A stretch of DNA of 64,000 nt. Origin: Helicobacter pylori. GTDB taxonomy: Bacteria > Campylobacterota > Campylobacteria > Campylobacterales > Helicobacteraceae. The stretch covers positions 806,001 through 870,000 of the forward strand of contig NZ_CP011486.1 in NCBI RefSeq assembly GCF_001653455.1, written 5' to 3'. Under the pieces are notes generated by a model. The model did not search any database and was not told where the DNA came from. It worked only from the letters and a program-made list of their open reading frames with translations. Positions 63,832-64,000 of the stretch are shown here, in pieces. Position numbers and translations under genes: made by a program. Position 1 is the stretch's first letter. Each line of letters starts with the position of its first letter.

Positions 63832-64000
63832 CTAACGCAAACAAAAAGACTCTAGCTTTTTAAAAATCTTAAACAATATGTATTGTATGAGAAGTTTTTT
63901 ATTTAACTTGGTGTTTAAAAATTCAAAAAAATCTTTTTTGTTGTGGTTATTGAGTTTAGTAAAAGTTTCAATTGTACCCACTAAATTCTCAAAAGCTAAA
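63832..64000 (-). CDS. C-terminal end of an unidentified gene (partial)
   Basis: The minus strand is open for 56 codons from the right edge to a TAG at 63832-63834: LAFENLVGTIETFTKLNNHN, then KKDFFEFLNTKLNKKLL and IQYILFKIFKKLESFCLR. The composition (amphipathic, Lys- and Leu-rich) looks like a real protein rather than chance, but I do not recognise it. It is convergent with vacA. The gene body lies outside the window. Confidence 0.5.
   Translation of the reverse strand, partial: LAFENLVGTIETFTKLNNHNKKDFFEFLNTKLNKKLLIQYILFKIFKKLESFCLR

Overview
The window is Helicobacter pylori chromosome: low GC, very A/T-rich gaps, and a set of species-hallmark genes (vacA, katA with kapA, frpB, pseB, hypA, flgE, and the heptose cassette). 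It runs from the last codons of trxA to a gene that continues past the right edge. From memory, gene order is largely collinear with the HP0824 to HP0887 region of reference strains, with a few strain-specific changes. Left part (1-17953): trxB, a family-25 glycosyltransferase, an RRM protein, atpB, a housekeeping block on the minus strand (guaB, gatA, coaE, speE, a putative lipoprotein), then der, hup, tRNA-Arg(CCU), two flagellum-type lipoproteins (FlgP-like and partner), a FadL porin, pseB, coaBC and a protein of unknown function. Middle (17954-32434): an IS605-type end remnant; the thiamine salvage operon thiM-thiD-thiE; a damaged type I restriction locus (frameshifted hsdM, half-length hsdS, intact hsdR); an inserted HaeIII-like restriction-modification pair whose endonuclease is frameshifted; a PAP2 phosphatase; a COG2958-like gene with its middle deleted; an ABC-F ATPase; and a GMP reductase that looks Gram-positive. 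Right part (32435-64000): the ADP-heptose genes gmhA-hldE-hldD-gmhB; a DsbD/SafE-like membrane protein with a His/Met tail; coaX; a YfgM-like/BamB-like pair; dut, greA, lpxB, hypA; flgE behind a clear RpoN promoter; cdh, yjdM and kapA; katA with two frameshifts; frpB behind a Fur box and a 12-T tract; ruvC; a NYN-domain protein; a decayed gene; ruvA; a FapA-like protein; murJ; cysS; and vacA of the s2/i2/m2 type. Functional themes are the cell envelope (LPS core, lipid A, porins, murein flippase), flagella (flgE, pseB, FlgP-like, FapA-like), coenzyme A and thiamine supply, and DNA repair and restriction. The most notable points are the concentration of broken genes (katA twice, hsdM, the HaeIII-like endonuclease, the COG2958-like gene, hsdS), relics of two insertion-sequence families, and a family of six related intergenic repeats. 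Nearly all calls come from reading motifs and recalling family sequences; no search was run.
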